Assembly (NCBI GenBank): GCA_018713145.1
Contig: DVFP01000017.1
Coordinates: 1-41,210 of the forward strand
Length of the DNA: 41,210 nt
Source: Candidatus Scybalocola faecavium
GTDB lineage: Bacteria > Bacillota > Clostridia > Lachnospirales > Lachnospiraceae
Direction: 5' to 3'
Made by a program: the position numbers and the translations under genes. Positions 24,791 to 32,663 of this stretch are shown piece after piece (position 1 is the first letter of the stretch; the number at the start of each line of letters is the position of its first letter). A model generated the notes under the pieces. The model saw nothing but the letters and a program-made list of their open reading frames with translations. It was not told where the DNA came from and searched no databases.

Positions 24791-25483
24791 TTATTCTTTT
24801 CTTGGGTCAATGATCTTAACTGCATCATCAACACGGCCATACTGTCCTCTAGCTTTTTCAAGAGCTGTGTTAGCATCATCACCAGCTTTGATGAAATCCA
24901 TCATCTTGCCAAAGCTGATATACTGGTATCCGATGATCTCATCATTTTCATCCAGCGCGATACCTGTAACATAGCCTTCGGTCATCTCAAGATAACGCGG
25001 GCCTTTCTTTAATGTACCATACATCGTACCTACCTGGGAACGAAGGCCTTTTCCAAGGTCCTCAAGGCCGGCACCGATTGGAAGGCCGTCTTCGGAAAAT
25101 GCAGACTGGGAACGTCCGTATACGATCTGTAAGAACAGTTCTCTCATTGCTGTGTTAATGGCATCACATACAAGGTCTGTATTCAGAGCTTCAAGAATGG
25201 TTCTTCCGGGAAGAATCTCGGCAGCCATAGCTGCAGAATGAGTCATACCTGAACATCCGATAGTTTCAACCAGTGCTTCCTGGATAATACCTTCTTTAAC
25301 GTTTAAAGTCAGCTTGCAGGTACCCTGTTCCGGAGCACACCAGCCAACACCATGTGTTAAACCGGAAATATCTTTAATCTCTTTTGCTTTTACCCATTTT
25401 GCTTCTTCTGGGATCGGCGCGGCACCATGGTTTACACCCTGAGCCACAGGACACATCATTTCTACTTCATGTGAATAAATCAT
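24791..25483 (-). CDS. NifU/IscU-like iron-sulfur cluster scaffold homologue
   Basis: The 230-residue protein has a central region similar to the NifU_N/IscU fold (PF01592). 'GVGWCAPEQGTCKLTLNV' (C49, C56) aligns with the first scaffold Cys region. 'ETIGCSGMTHSAAMAAEILP' (C77) aligns with the 'GCGSAIASSS' box. C106 is near the third position. It lacks the standard LPPVK HscA-recognition motif, and it is longer than IscU by N- and C-terminal additions. It is therefore a scaffold-like protein, not ordinary IscU, and cluster binding is inferred. No IscS/NifS or SufBC gene is adjacent; instead it is paired with GGGtGRT. GGAG lies eight bases before the ATG. A symmetric site is found 43-70 bases upstream. 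Confidence 0.85.
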   Translation of the reverse strand: MIYSHEVEMMCPVAQGVNHGAAPIPEEAKWVKAKEIKDISGLTHGVGWCAPEQGTCKLTLNVKEGIIQEALVETIGCSGMTHSAAMAAEILPGRTILEALNTDLVCDAINTAMRELFLQIVYGRSQSAFSEDGLPIGAGLEDLGKGLRSQVGTMYGTLKKGPRYLEMTEGYVTGIALDENDEIIGYQYISFGKMMDFIKAGDDANTALEKARGQYGRVDDAVKIIDPRKE

Positions 25484-25526
25484 TTTGAGACTCCTTTCAA
25501 AATATGAAATATTGCCTTACACAGGC

Positions 25527-25552
25527 GTATGATTGTTAAAATATAATCATAC
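25527..25552. promoter_or_regulatory. Inverted repeat upstream of the NifU-like/GGGtGRT operon
   Basis: GTATGATT (25527-25534) and AATCATAC (25545-25552) are perfect 8-bp arms separated by 10 bases. On the minus strand the site lies just ahead of the leader and contains possible -10 sequences (TATGAT, TATATT). An operator for an unknown regulator is the simplest reading; a weak leader hairpin is the alternative. Confidence 0.5.
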
Positions 25553-25686
25553 CTACGACTATTCTCTCACTTTTTCGCCATTTCGTCCAGACCTTTTTGT
25601 AATTTTTTTATCAATAATTAGCATCACCTAAGTATCTGTCCGGCCCCCGCTGTCTTAACGGTCGTGTCAGGACTGCTATTTTATAA

Positions 25687-26727
25687 TTACATGAAAATAC
25701 TGCGGATACATTCTTCCAAGGCATAGATGATAAAAATGATCACAAATACATCCATCATACGGTTTTTCTTTATCTTTCCGCGAACCCCCTGGACATAAGC
25801 CTGATCTGCAGGGCGGGCCAGCAGGATTTCCTTTGGTTTTCGGCCATTAACAGCAAAGGTGGCATAGATTAATGCCAGCACTACAATAAGAGCGACCAGT
25901 GCGATTACTGCCAGGACACCCACAAAAATCCCGATCATCTGCGGCACCATATCAGAAACCATAGCATCGATCTGAGCCTCGCTCATAGACGAATACAGAC
26001 CTTGCTGCGACAAAGCCTGCCTGTAGGTCTGAGTCAGAGTCTCCGTCAAAGATAATGACTCTGTCATGCTTTGAGCCGACCCCATCGTAAAGTAGCTGAG
26101 CACTGTGGTAAATCCGTTCAGGCAAAAATGCATGATCATTGTAATCAGGATCGAGTCTGTGGCCTCCAGCATAAGGGCCATGATTACTCCAAGGAAAAAG
26201 GCATACGGCATCTGGTTAAAGTTCATATGCATCAGGCCAAACAGCAAAGCGCTTAAAAAGACTCCGGCCAAAGGACGGACGCGGCTGTATGTATTATACA
26301 GGCATCCCCGGAAAATCGTTTCCTCCATCACAGCCGGGATGACAGCCATGAAGATCAGCGCCGGGATCAGCCCCATTTTCATAACTGACGGAATCACACT
26401 GGCCATAGCATTATCTACAAATAACATAGATATAAAGTTCAGCGCAAGGATCACCGGATAAGAAAAGATCATAACCAGGATAGCCAGGATAATACTGGCA
26501 GGCTTAACTTTTTTAAAACGGATCACTTTCAGGGGATTGCTTTCTGTCCAAATACAGTAAACAGCAAATGGAATGAACATGGTTACCGGAGATAAAAGAA
26601 GCTGCGCCCAAATAGGAATATAAAATCCCGGGACCAAGGCCATTATAAGAGACAATCCCAGGGCTGCCGCCAACTGGACTGCTGCGATTACCAGAAGTAA
26701 TATGTGGGCAGATGAAATTTTTTTCAT
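25687..26727 (-). CDS. CPBP family intramembrane metalloprotease (CAAX protease/Abi type)
   Basis: The 346-residue membrane protein carries all catalytic motifs of the CPBP glutamic/metallo-protease family (PF02517): E135-E136-x3-R140 in 'MEETIFRG', H167 in 'FGLMHMNF', and H200-x3-N204 in 'MIMHFCLNGF'. About eight membrane segments are predicted, with a Met/Ser/Gln-rich loop (about 215-260). Bacterial members act in bacteriocin immunity, peptide processing or unknown roles; the substrate is not evident. Its start overlaps the stop of the acyltransferase gene (ATGA), so it is the third gene of a cls-acyltransferase-protease operon, suggesting an envelope role. Confidence 0.92.
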   Translation of the reverse strand: MKKISSAHILLLVIAAVQLAAALGLSLIMALVPGFYIPIWAQLLLSPVTMFIPFAVYCIWTESNPLKVIRFKKVKPASIILAILVMIFSYPVILALNFISMLFVDNAMASVIPSVMKMGLIPALIFMAVIPAVMEETIFRGCLYNTYSRVRPLAGVFLSALLFGLMHMNFNQMPYAFFLGVIMALMLEATDSILITMIMHFCLNGFTTVLSYFTMGSAQSMTESLSLTETLTQTYRQALSQQGLYSSMSEAQIDAMVSDMVPQMIGIFVGVLAVIALVALIVVLALIYATFAVNGRKPKEILLARPADQAYVQGVRGKIKKNRMMDVFVIIFIIYALEECIRSIFM

Positions 26728-27392
26728 ACCTTTTTAACAACCTCTCCCTGTTTTTTGTAAATGCTTTTTTCAGGCACAAAGCCCCGGACCATGGACAATG
26801 GGTATACATTGGAATAAGAACCGATGACAGTGCCCGGGTTCATTACCGTATTACAGCCGACCTCTACGCCGTCTCCCAGCATTGCGCCAAACTTCTTAAG
26901 TCCTGTATGGATCCTCTCGCCATTAACTACAACATCTACAAGCGTTTTATCGGATTTCACATTAGAAGTAATGGAGCCTGCTCCCATATGTGCCTTGTAT
27001 CCCAAAATGGAATCGCCCACATAATTATAATGGGGCACCTGAACCTTGTTAAAAAGGACAACATTTTTAAGCTCTGTAGAGTTTCCGACAACAGCGCCCT
27101 CTCCCACAATAGCATTGCCACGGATAAAGGCGCAGTGACGCACTTGGGCACCTTTCCCGATAATGGCAGGGCCGTTGATCAGGGCAGAAGGATAAACCTG
27201 TGCATCTTTGGCAATCCATACATTTTCTTTGACCTGATCATATTCATCTTCAGGAAGGGTTTTCCCAAGGGCCACAATAAATTCGCCGATTTTTGGCAAA
27301 GCCTCCCACGGATAAGTCAGCCCATCAAACAAACGGGTTGCAATCGTTTCTTTTAAATCATAAAGTCTGGCAATAGTTAATTCCTCATACAT
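26724..27392 (-). CDS. GlmU-like left-handed beta-helix acyltransferase lacking the uridylyltransferase domain
   Basis: This 222-residue protein resembles only the C-terminal acetyltransferase half of GlmU. It has hexapeptide repeats from about residue 55 ('VWIAKDAQVYPSALINGPAI', 'IGKGAQVRHCAFIRGNAIVG'). It also has the GlmU catalytic segment 'VPHYNYVGDSILG' followed by 'GAGSITSNVKSDKT', where His and Tyr match the acetyl-transfer residues. The N-terminal nucleotidyltransferase domain is absent: the first 50 residues are a short helical region. Databases often call such proteins UDP-GlcNAc pyrophosphorylase, but that activity resides in the missing half. A sugar N- or O-acyltransferase in envelope metabolism is inferred. 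It follows cls by 42 bases and overlaps the CPBP gene by four. Confidence 0.82.
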   Translation of the reverse strand: MYEELTIARLYDLKETIATRLFDGLTYPWEALPKIGEFIVALGKTLPEDEYDQVKENVWIAKDAQVYPSALINGPAIIGKGAQVRHCAFIRGNAIVGEGAVVGNSTELKNVVLFNKVQVPHYNYVGDSILGYKAHMGAGSITSNVKSDKTLVDVVVNGERIHTGLKKFGAMLGDGVEVGCNTVMNPGTVIGSYSNVYPLSMVRGFVPEKSIYKKQGEVVKKV

Positions 27393-27434
27393 CTTCCAAA
27401 ACTCCTTTCCTTGTTATTGCCGTGATTTTTACTG

Positions 27435-28964
27435 CTACAGCAAAGGCGCAAAAACTCTCAGCACAGCCTGAAACAGTCCCTTAATAAAACCGGGACGAGC
27501 ATCTGCCAGAGTGATTTCCCGACTTTCGTTAATGGTATTAATAGCATCCTTTTTAGCGTCAAGGACTGCCCGGGTGCGATACATATATACTCCACATTCA
27601 AAATGCAGGTACAGGCTTCGATAATCCAAATTAATGGAGCCTACTGTAGCAATAATGTCATCAGCCACAAAATTTTTGGCGTGAATAAACCCCGGGGTAT
27701 ATTCATAAATGCGCACGCCGTTGTCCAACAACTGCTCATAGTAAGATTGGGTAAGAAGAAAGATGGTCTTTTTGTCCGGGATCGCCGGTGTGACAATGCG
27801 GACATCCACGCCCCTTTTAGCGGCAAGACATAAGGCAGTCATCATTTCATTATCAATGATCAGATAGGGGGTGAAAATATAAACATATCGACTGGCCTGA
27901 TTGATAATATTTAAATAGGTGCTCTCTCCCACTACCTCATCATCCAGCGGGGAATCTCCATAGGGCTGGATAAAGCCATCCATATAATCTTTATGGATGT
28001 AAACATCCGGCTTAAATATTTCAAAACTTTCATCTTTTTTGTGATAAAAAGCATTCCATGTCTGTAAAAACATAACTGTGAAATTCCAGACCGCCTCGCC
28101 GCGGATCATAATGGCCGTGTCTTTCCAGTAGCCAAAGCGGACAATATGATTAATATACTCATCCGCCAGATTAATGCCTCCGGAAAAGGCAGTATGACCA
28201 TCGATCACAAGGATCTTCCGGTGATCCCTGTTATTCATCACTAAAGAAAAAAGAGGGACAAAGGGGTTAAAAGCCATACATTTGATTCCTATGGCCTCCA
28301 TCTGTTTATAATAATGAATCGGCAGCAGCGAAACACAGCCTACATCATCATAAATAAAACGGACATCAACTCCTTCTTTAACCTTTTGTTTAAGAATATC
28401 CAGAATTCCCTGCCACATAACACCGTCGCCTACGATGAAATACTCCATAAAAATATAATGCCTGGCTTTTTTCAGTTCTTCCAGCATGACCGGGTAACAG
28501 GCTTCACCGGAAGGAAAATATCTGGCTGTTGAATTTTCATAAATGGGGAAACCGCTCCGGCACAGATACCTGGCCTGTCCGGCCACGTTCATATTGAGAT
28601 TTTCCAGATTTTCGATAACCTTGGAATCCTGCCGGACATGGGGCCATATCCTGGCCTTTTCCCGCTCAAGCACACGGCGCATCCCCCGGCTGGGATTTTT
28701 ATTGCCAAAGACCAGATACATCAGGCCGCCCAGTAAAGGCAGCAAAAGGATAGGAACGATCCATGCCAGCTTATATGCGGGATTATCTCTTTTATTAATG
28801 ATCCACAAAGCAACGATGATGCTTAATGCAGAGAAAAAGACTCGGATGACTGCAGAATAATTTCCTAAATGGACAAAAAATACAAAAAGCCATATGATCT
28901 GCAGGATAATAAGGATTCCTACTAAAAACAAGCGGCTTAGCAGCAATTTCATGATCTTTTTCAT
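27435..28964 (-). CDS. cls: Cardiolipin synthase (phospholipase D superfamily)
   Basis: Cls joins two phosphatidylglycerol molecules to cardiolipin and glycerol at the membrane. The 509-residue protein has two or three N-terminal hydrophobic segments (about 10-85, including 'LAWIVPILLLPLLGGLMYLV') and two PLD active-site motifs. HKD1 has H248, K250, D255 in 'NRDHRKILVIDGHTAFSGG'. HKD2 has H428, K430, D435 in 'GFIHAKNFVADD', followed by 'VGSINLDYRS'. All catalytic residues are intact and the length is standard. GAGGAG precedes the ATG at 28964. It is the first gene of the operon with the GlmU-like and CPBP genes; the TTGTAT and CATAAA elements just upstream are a possible weak promoter. Confidence 0.96.
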   Translation of the reverse strand: MKKIMKLLLSRLFLVGILIILQIIWLFVFFVHLGNYSAVIRVFFSALSIIVALWIINKRDNPAYKLAWIVPILLLPLLGGLMYLVFGNKNPSRGMRRVLEREKARIWPHVRQDSKVIENLENLNMNVAGQARYLCRSGFPIYENSTARYFPSGEACYPVMLEELKKARHYIFMEYFIVGDGVMWQGILDILKQKVKEGVDVRFIYDDVGCVSLLPIHYYKQMEAIGIKCMAFNPFVPLFSLVMNNRDHRKILVIDGHTAFSGGINLADEYINHIVRFGYWKDTAIMIRGEAVWNFTVMFLQTWNAFYHKKDESFEIFKPDVYIHKDYMDGFIQPYGDSPLDDEVVGESTYLNIINQASRYVYIFTPYLIIDNEMMTALCLAAKRGVDVRIVTPAIPDKKTIFLLTQSYYEQLLDNGVRIYEYTPGFIHAKNFVADDIIATVGSINLDYRSLYLHFECGVYMYRTRAVLDAKKDAINTINESREITLADARPGFIKGLFQAVLRVFAPLL

Positions 28965-29033
28965 AAATGCAGTCTCCTCTCACGGGTGTATTTTATGTTT
29001 TCGGCCACTTCCTTATACAACTGGCTTTCATGG

Positions 29034-29064
29034 AAAAAAAGCTCCCGGGAAAATATCCCGGGAG
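29034..29064 (-). terminator. Terminator of the sugar epimerase gene
   Basis: A perfect 9-bp GC-rich stem (29042-29050 with 29056-29064, five-base loop) is followed on the minus strand by seven T. Confidence 0.92.
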
Positions 29065-29074
29065 AAAGCATACT

Positions 29075-29989
29075 TTAAATCACAAACTGCTCTAAGTATC
29101 TCTTACTTAAGATAATGGATTTTTTCATATCCTCCAGGCTGCCTTCAAAAGCTTTATCCTCTACTTCAATACAGGTGCAGCCGTCAAACCCAATATCTGT
29201 AAGGGCAGACACATACTTGCCCCAATCAACATCTCCCAGACCCGGAAGCTTTGGAGACATGTACTCAAGGGGTGTTGCCATCACGCCAACATCCGCAAGT
29301 TTATCCTGGTAAACCTTAATGTCTTTATAATGAACATGGAAAATCTTATCTTTAAATTCATAGATAGGTTTAATGTAATCAATCTGCTGCCATACAAAAT
29401 GGGAAGGATCATAGTTAATGCCGAAATTAGGGCTGTCAATGATCTCAAATACTTTTCTCCAGTTGGCAGGACTTGTCATAATGTTCTGTCCGCCTGGCCA
29501 TTCATCATCTGTAAATAACATCGGGCAATTTTCAATACCGATCTTAACGCCCTGTTCTTCAGCCAGCTTAACAATCGGCGGCCATACTTCTTTAACGATT
29601 TCAAGGTTCTCTGCCACTGTCTTATCAGGAACACGGCCCACAAAAGTAGTCACCATGTTTACACCAAGCTTTGCAGATGCGACGATAAGCTTTTTCAGAT
29701 GCTCTACATAAACAGCTCTCTTTTCCAGATCCGGATCCAATGTGTTTGGATAATAAGCCAGAGAAGAAATCTGGATTCCTCTGTCAGCCACATACTTTTT
29801 AATATAAGCAATCTTCTCATCTGTCAGCTCATCCACATTAATATGGGTAACTCCTGCATATCTGCGGACTGCTTTGCCTTTTGGCCAGCATGCTACTTCT
29901 ACACACTGAAAACCGTTTTCCGCAAGGAAATCAATCATTTCTTCAAAGGAAAGATCCCCCAGGATAGCACTTACTAAACCTAATTTCAT
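29075..29989 (-). CDS. Sugar phosphate isomerase/epimerase (xylose isomerase-like TIM barrel)
   Basis: The 304-residue protein is an AP endonuclease family 2 TIM barrel (PF01261). It covers the whole barrel from 'LGLVSAILGDLSFEEMIDFL' to 'GFDGCTCIEVEDKAFEGS'. The usual metal-binding positions are supplied by E in 'KIGIENCPML', D and H in 'NFGINYDPSHFVWQ', H in 'KIFHVHYKDIK' and E in 'CIEVED'. Members include inosose isomerases, tagatose epimerases and hydroxypyruvate isomerases; the substrate cannot be chosen. AGGAGG precedes the ATG. It is flanked by its own promoter and a strong terminator and is monocistronic. No sugar transporter or kinase is next to it. Confidence 0.9.
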   Translation of the reverse strand: MKLGLVSAILGDLSFEEMIDFLAENGFQCVEVACWPKGKAVRRYAGVTHINVDELTDEKIAYIKKYVADRGIQISSLAYYPNTLDPDLEKRAVYVEHLKKLIVASAKLGVNMVTTFVGRVPDKTVAENLEIVKEVWPPIVKLAEEQGVKIGIENCPMLFTDDEWPGGQNIMTSPANWRKVFEIIDSPNFGINYDPSHFVWQQIDYIKPIYEFKDKIFHVHYKDIKVYQDKLADVGVMATPLEYMSPKLPGLGDVDWGKYVSALTDIGFDGCTCIEVEDKAFEGSLEDMKKSIILSKRYLEQFVI

Positions 29990-30065
29990 TTTTTTATCCT
30001 CCTGAATACTTTATAGTTTTTGCCGTCCGGCTAAAAGCCGATTGGAAGTTCTCACTCCATTTTAT

Positions 30066-30093
30066 ATTGTATCATACTTTATTGGAAATTCAA
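30066..30093 (-). promoter_or_regulatory. Promoter of the sugar epimerase gene
   Basis: On the minus strand TTGAAT (30093-30088) and TACAAT (30071-30066) are 16 bases apart. A small CGGCT/AGCCG hairpin (30028-30040) lies in the leader before the ribosome binding site. Confidence 0.6.
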
Positions 30094-30190
30094 TGTCTAT
30101 TTGGAAAATGATGAAGATCTGGCGGAGCAAAACGTCTTTTCTCTCAATTATATGTTATCCCTGGCAGATCAGGGAAAAGCAGCCGCCTCT

Positions 30191-30219
30191 AAAAAAGGCA
30201 CGGGATTTTCCCATGCCTT
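30191..30219 (-). terminator. Terminator of the rubrerythrin gene
   Basis: An 11-bp stem with one mismatch or wobble (30195-30205 with 30209-30219, three-base loop) is followed on the minus strand by a T-run; it starts 21 bases past the stop. Confidence 0.85.
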
Positions 30220-30239
30220 AATAATATATCTTATCCGGA

Positions 30240-30773
30240 TTAATAATTTTTTGCCTGAAGCTGGAAATAGGCTCTCGGATGCGCACATACCGGACAAACC
30301 TCCGGAGCTTCCTTGCCTACGTGAATATGTCCGCAGTTTGCGCACTGCCAGATCATGTCTCCGTCTCTGGAGAATACAAGACCGCCTTCTACATTTTCAA
30401 GAAGCTTTAAGTATCTTTCCTCATGCTCCTTCTCGATCTTGCCTACCTCTTCAAATAAATATGCAATATGGTCAAAACCTTCCTCTTTTGCAACCTTTGC
30501 AAATTCAGCGTACATATCTGTCCATTCGTAATTTTCCCCTTCAGCGGCAGCCTTTAGATTTGATGCGGTATCATTAATTCCATTAAGAAGCTTAAACCAG
30601 ATCTTTGCATGCTCTTTTTCATTATTTGCAGTTTCCAGGAAAAGTGCTGCAATCTGCTCATAACCTTCTTTTTTTGCTTTGCTGGCAAAGTAAGTATATT
30701 TATTTCTTGCCTGTGATTCCCCTGCAAATGCTGCCCACAAATTCGCCTCAGTTTTTGATCCTTTTAACTCCAT
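30240..30773 (-). CDS. rbr: Rubrerythrin
   Basis: Rubrerythrin is the cytoplasmic diiron peroxidase that detoxifies H2O2 in anaerobes with electrons delivered through rubredoxin. The 177-residue protein has the four-helix ferritin-like domain with ligands in '[11 protein letters not shown]' (E19), '[10 protein letters not shown]' (E52, H55) and '[11 protein letters not shown]' (E114, H117). The C-terminal rubredoxin domain has C144/C147 ('CANCG') and C160/C163 ('CPVCA'), the short 12-residue spacing typical of rubrerythrin. Length is slightly under the classical 191. It is monocistronic, with its own promoter, a PerR-like box and a terminator. Functionally it complements the flavodiiron protein encoded at 13.5-16 kb. 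Confidence 0.96.
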   Translation of the reverse strand: MELKGSKTEANLWAAFAGESQARNKYTYFASKAKKEGYEQIAALFLETANNEKEHAKIWFKLLNGINDTASNLKAAAEGENYEWTDMYAEFAKVAKEEGFDHIAYLFEEVGKIEKEHEERYLKLLENVEGGLVFSRDGDMIWQCANCGHIHVGKEAPEVCPVCAHPRAYFQLQAKNY

Positions 30774-30856
30774 ATACTTCCTCCTTTTCCGGGCGTCCTT
30801 TAGCCCATACAGGTACTTCCTTAAGAGACCTGCAGATATTATAATAGTGATAAAAA

Positions 30857-30871
30857 TAAGAATAATTCCTA
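30857..30871. promoter_or_regulatory. PerR/Fur-family-like operator of rubrerythrin
   Basis: TAAGAATAATTCCTA is a 7-1-7 palindrome with one mismatched pair, close to Firmicute PerR sites. It lies about 10-24 bases past the -10 element, the same geometry as the Fur box at feoAB. The differing core (GAAT instead of TAAT) argues for PerR, the peroxide sensor, rather than Fur. Confidence 0.6.
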
Positions 30872-30880
30872 TTTTTATTC

Positions 30881-30909
30881 AGTTTAACATGGTTCCCCGA
30901 AAAAGTCAA
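30881..30909 (-). promoter_or_regulatory. Rubrerythrin promoter
   Basis: On the minus strand TTGACT (30909-30904) and TAAACT (30886-30881) are 17 bases apart; transcription would start just before the PerR-like box. Confidence 0.65.
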
Positions 30910-30996
30910 TACATTTTTATAAAGTGTTTTGCTTTTGGCAGCATTTTACCCTTGTCGAATCTTGTATAGGCAAAAATCGATTTCAAAGCGGAACGC

Positions 30997-31025
30997 TTGT
31001 ATCTGAGAAACCAATCTGTTATAAT
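30997..31025 (+). promoter_or_regulatory. Promoter of the DUF5058-M20 operon
   Basis: TTGTAT (30997-31002), 17 bases, and a perfect TATAAT (31020-31025). The leader of about 90 bases holds two hairpins: GGGACAA/TTGTCCC (31034-31055) and CCGGA/TCCGG (31081-31099). Neither has a T-run. Confidence 0.7.
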
Positions 31026-31122
31026 CTGATGCTGGGACAAATAAAGCGTTGTCCCTGATATTATACTATTTCTCAATGCACCGGAAAATATTCCTCCGGG
31101 CAAAATTATTCAGGGAGGTTCA

Positions 31123-31875
31123 ATGATTATGAACGAGTATTTAGCACAGGTAAATTCTGTCCCCATGTATCTGGTCGTTGCCGGGGTTTTAGGATTTATC
31201 TCCATTATGTGTGTGGTTTTTCTTGTGAAAAGCTACCGGGCTGGTGTGGCCTTAGGTATGGATAAAAAGCTTTTGCGCCGCGCTATTACTTCCAGCGCCA
31301 CCTTTACAGTGCTCCCAAGTATTAGCATCCTTTTAGGCGTTCTTGCTTTAAGCGGTACCCTTGGAGTCCCCTTTTCCTGGCTGCGCCTGTCTGTAATCGG
31401 CGCTCTTCAATATGAACTCAATGTAGCTGAAATCGCTGCCACCAGTACCGGCTTATCCGGACTTAAAATCAGCGAATTGACAGCTTCTGCCTTTTCCACC
31501 ATTGGTCTTGTTATGACCGTAGGTATTTTAGGCGGGGTTTTCTGCTGCATCTTTTTCCTGAAAAAATATACAAGTAAGCTTCAGAAAAATATGACTGCTG
31601 CTCCGTCAAAAGAAAAAAAGCCCAGCTTTGGCGCTCATGCCACCGTGGCCATGTTCGTAGGACTTTGCAGCGCTTATATTGGCTCCTATATCGGAACTTT
31701 TACGGCCTATAAAAACTGGATGCCCTTATTTGTTGCCGGCGTATCCGCCCTGGTCATGCTCGTATTTGAATATTTCACTGTAAAAAAAGGAAAAGCCTGG
31801 CTGGATAACTTTAGCGTAGCAACAAGTATGCTTGTAGCTATGATCGCCTCAGTTTTCGCGGGTATGATCGGATGA
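31123..31875 (+). CDS. DUF5058 family integral membrane protein
   Basis: The 250-residue protein matches the uncharacterised DUF5058 membrane family. It has about seven hydrophobic segments, including 'VPMYLVVAGVLGFISIMCVV', 'TVLPSISILLGVLALSG', 'STIGLVMTVGILGGVFCCIF' and the extreme C-terminus 'SVATSMLVAMIASVFAGMIG'. The charged motif 'QYELNVAEIAATSTGLS' lies between segments and looks conserved. Two ATG codons (31123 and 31129) follow GGGAGG at 4 and 10 bases, so the exact start is uncertain. It begins a three-gene plus-strand operon with a second small membrane protein and a membrane-anchored M20 peptidase. A transporter subunit is inferred from this context, not shown. Confidence 0.85.
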   Translation: MIMNEYLAQVNSVPMYLVVAGVLGFISIMCVVFLVKSYRAGVALGMDKKLLRRAITSSATFTVLPSISILLGVLALSGTLGVPFSWLRLSVIGALQYELNVAEIAATSTGLSGLKISELTASAFSTIGLVMTVGILGGVFCCIFFLKKYTSKLQKNMTAAPSKEKKPSFGAHATVAMFVGLCSAYIGSYIGTFTAYKNWMPLFVAGVSALVMLVFEYFTVKKGKAWLDNFSVATSMLVAMIASVFAGMIG

Positions 31876-31941
31876 CGCCAAGGTCAAACATATAGTTTTT
31901 ATCCGGACTTTAAATCATCTATTACAGGAGGAAAATAAAAA

Positions 31942-32619
31942 ATGGATGAAAAACAAAAACAGTTTTTAGAAAATTATAACCGGCAGATCCACCGTCTTGG
32001 ACGATTTACTCTGATTGTATCGGTAGTCCTTCTGATCGGCATCCCATTTTTCTTTGGTGTCCTTTATGATGCTATGCCATCTCCTGCCGGGTTTGCCGCC
32101 GGGATTGCCAAAGTGGCTGCCATATACATTCCTGTTTCTATTGCGGAATTTCTTATTTACGTGCCCATGCTTGGATCCGGCGCCAGCTATCTTACATTTA
32201 TTACAGGAAATGTAACCAACTTAAAGATCCCATGTGCCATTAATTCCAGGGATATTGTAGGCGTATCGGATAATTCTGCGGAAAGCGAAATTGTTTCTAC
32301 ATTAAGTGTGGCCACCAGCGCCCTGGTAACCATGGCAGTGATTTTTGCCGGTGTTCTTCTGATCACGCCCCTTCAGCCGGTACTTCAAAGTCCTGTCCTT
32401 GCCCCTGCCTTTGACAACGTAGTCCCTGCCCTTTTTGGTGCCCTTGGCCTGAAATACTTTTTAAAGAGTCCTAAAATCGCAGTGATCCCTCTCATCGTTA
32501 TGACACTTTTATGTGTTTTTGTTCCGGCAGCTATTTCCCAGACCAGCGTTTTGCTTATTCCTGCCGGCGGACTGGCCCTTGCGATCGGATACATATTATT
32601 TAAACAGGGAAAACTTTAA
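31942..32619 (+). CDS. Integral membrane protein, partner of the DUF5058 protein
   Basis: I do not recognise a named family with certainty. The 225-residue protein has a short charged N-terminus and about six hydrophobic segments. Its middle, 'SVATSALVTMAVIFAG' (122-137), closely resembles the C-terminal end of the preceding DUF5058 protein ('SVATSMLVAMIASVFAG'). The preceding polar stretch 'NSRDIVGVSDNSAESEIVST' parallels the 'AEIAATSTGLS' region of that protein. This suggests the two are distant relatives or share a functional element, like a two-subunit permease. GGAGG is properly placed before the ATG. It lies 66 bases after the DUF5058 gene and 44 before the peptidase gene. Confidence 0.8.
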   Translation: MDEKQKQFLENYNRQIHRLGRFTLIVSVVLLIGIPFFFGVLYDAMPSPAGFAAGIAKVAAIYIPVSIAEFLIYVPMLGSGASYLTFITGNVTNLKIPCAINSRDIVGVSDNSAESEIVSTLSVATSALVTMAVIFAGVLLITPLQPVLQSPVLAPAFDNVVPALFGALGLKYFLKSPKIAVIPLIVMTLLCVFVPAAISQTSVLLIPAGGLALAIGYILFKQGKL

Positions 32620-32663
32620 ATACATAAATAAAGTTTAAATGTACCTGACAAGGAGGTTACTTT

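Noticed and set aside
26712..27356. Open frame of 214 codons antisense to the GlmU-like gene
   Set aside because: Shadow of the repetitive beta-helix coding sequence; no start signal and no recognisable protein.
30101..30577. 158-codon plus-strand frame over the 3' part of rubrerythrin
   Set aside because: It crosses the rubrerythrin terminator and is antisense to the gene; no ribosome binding site.
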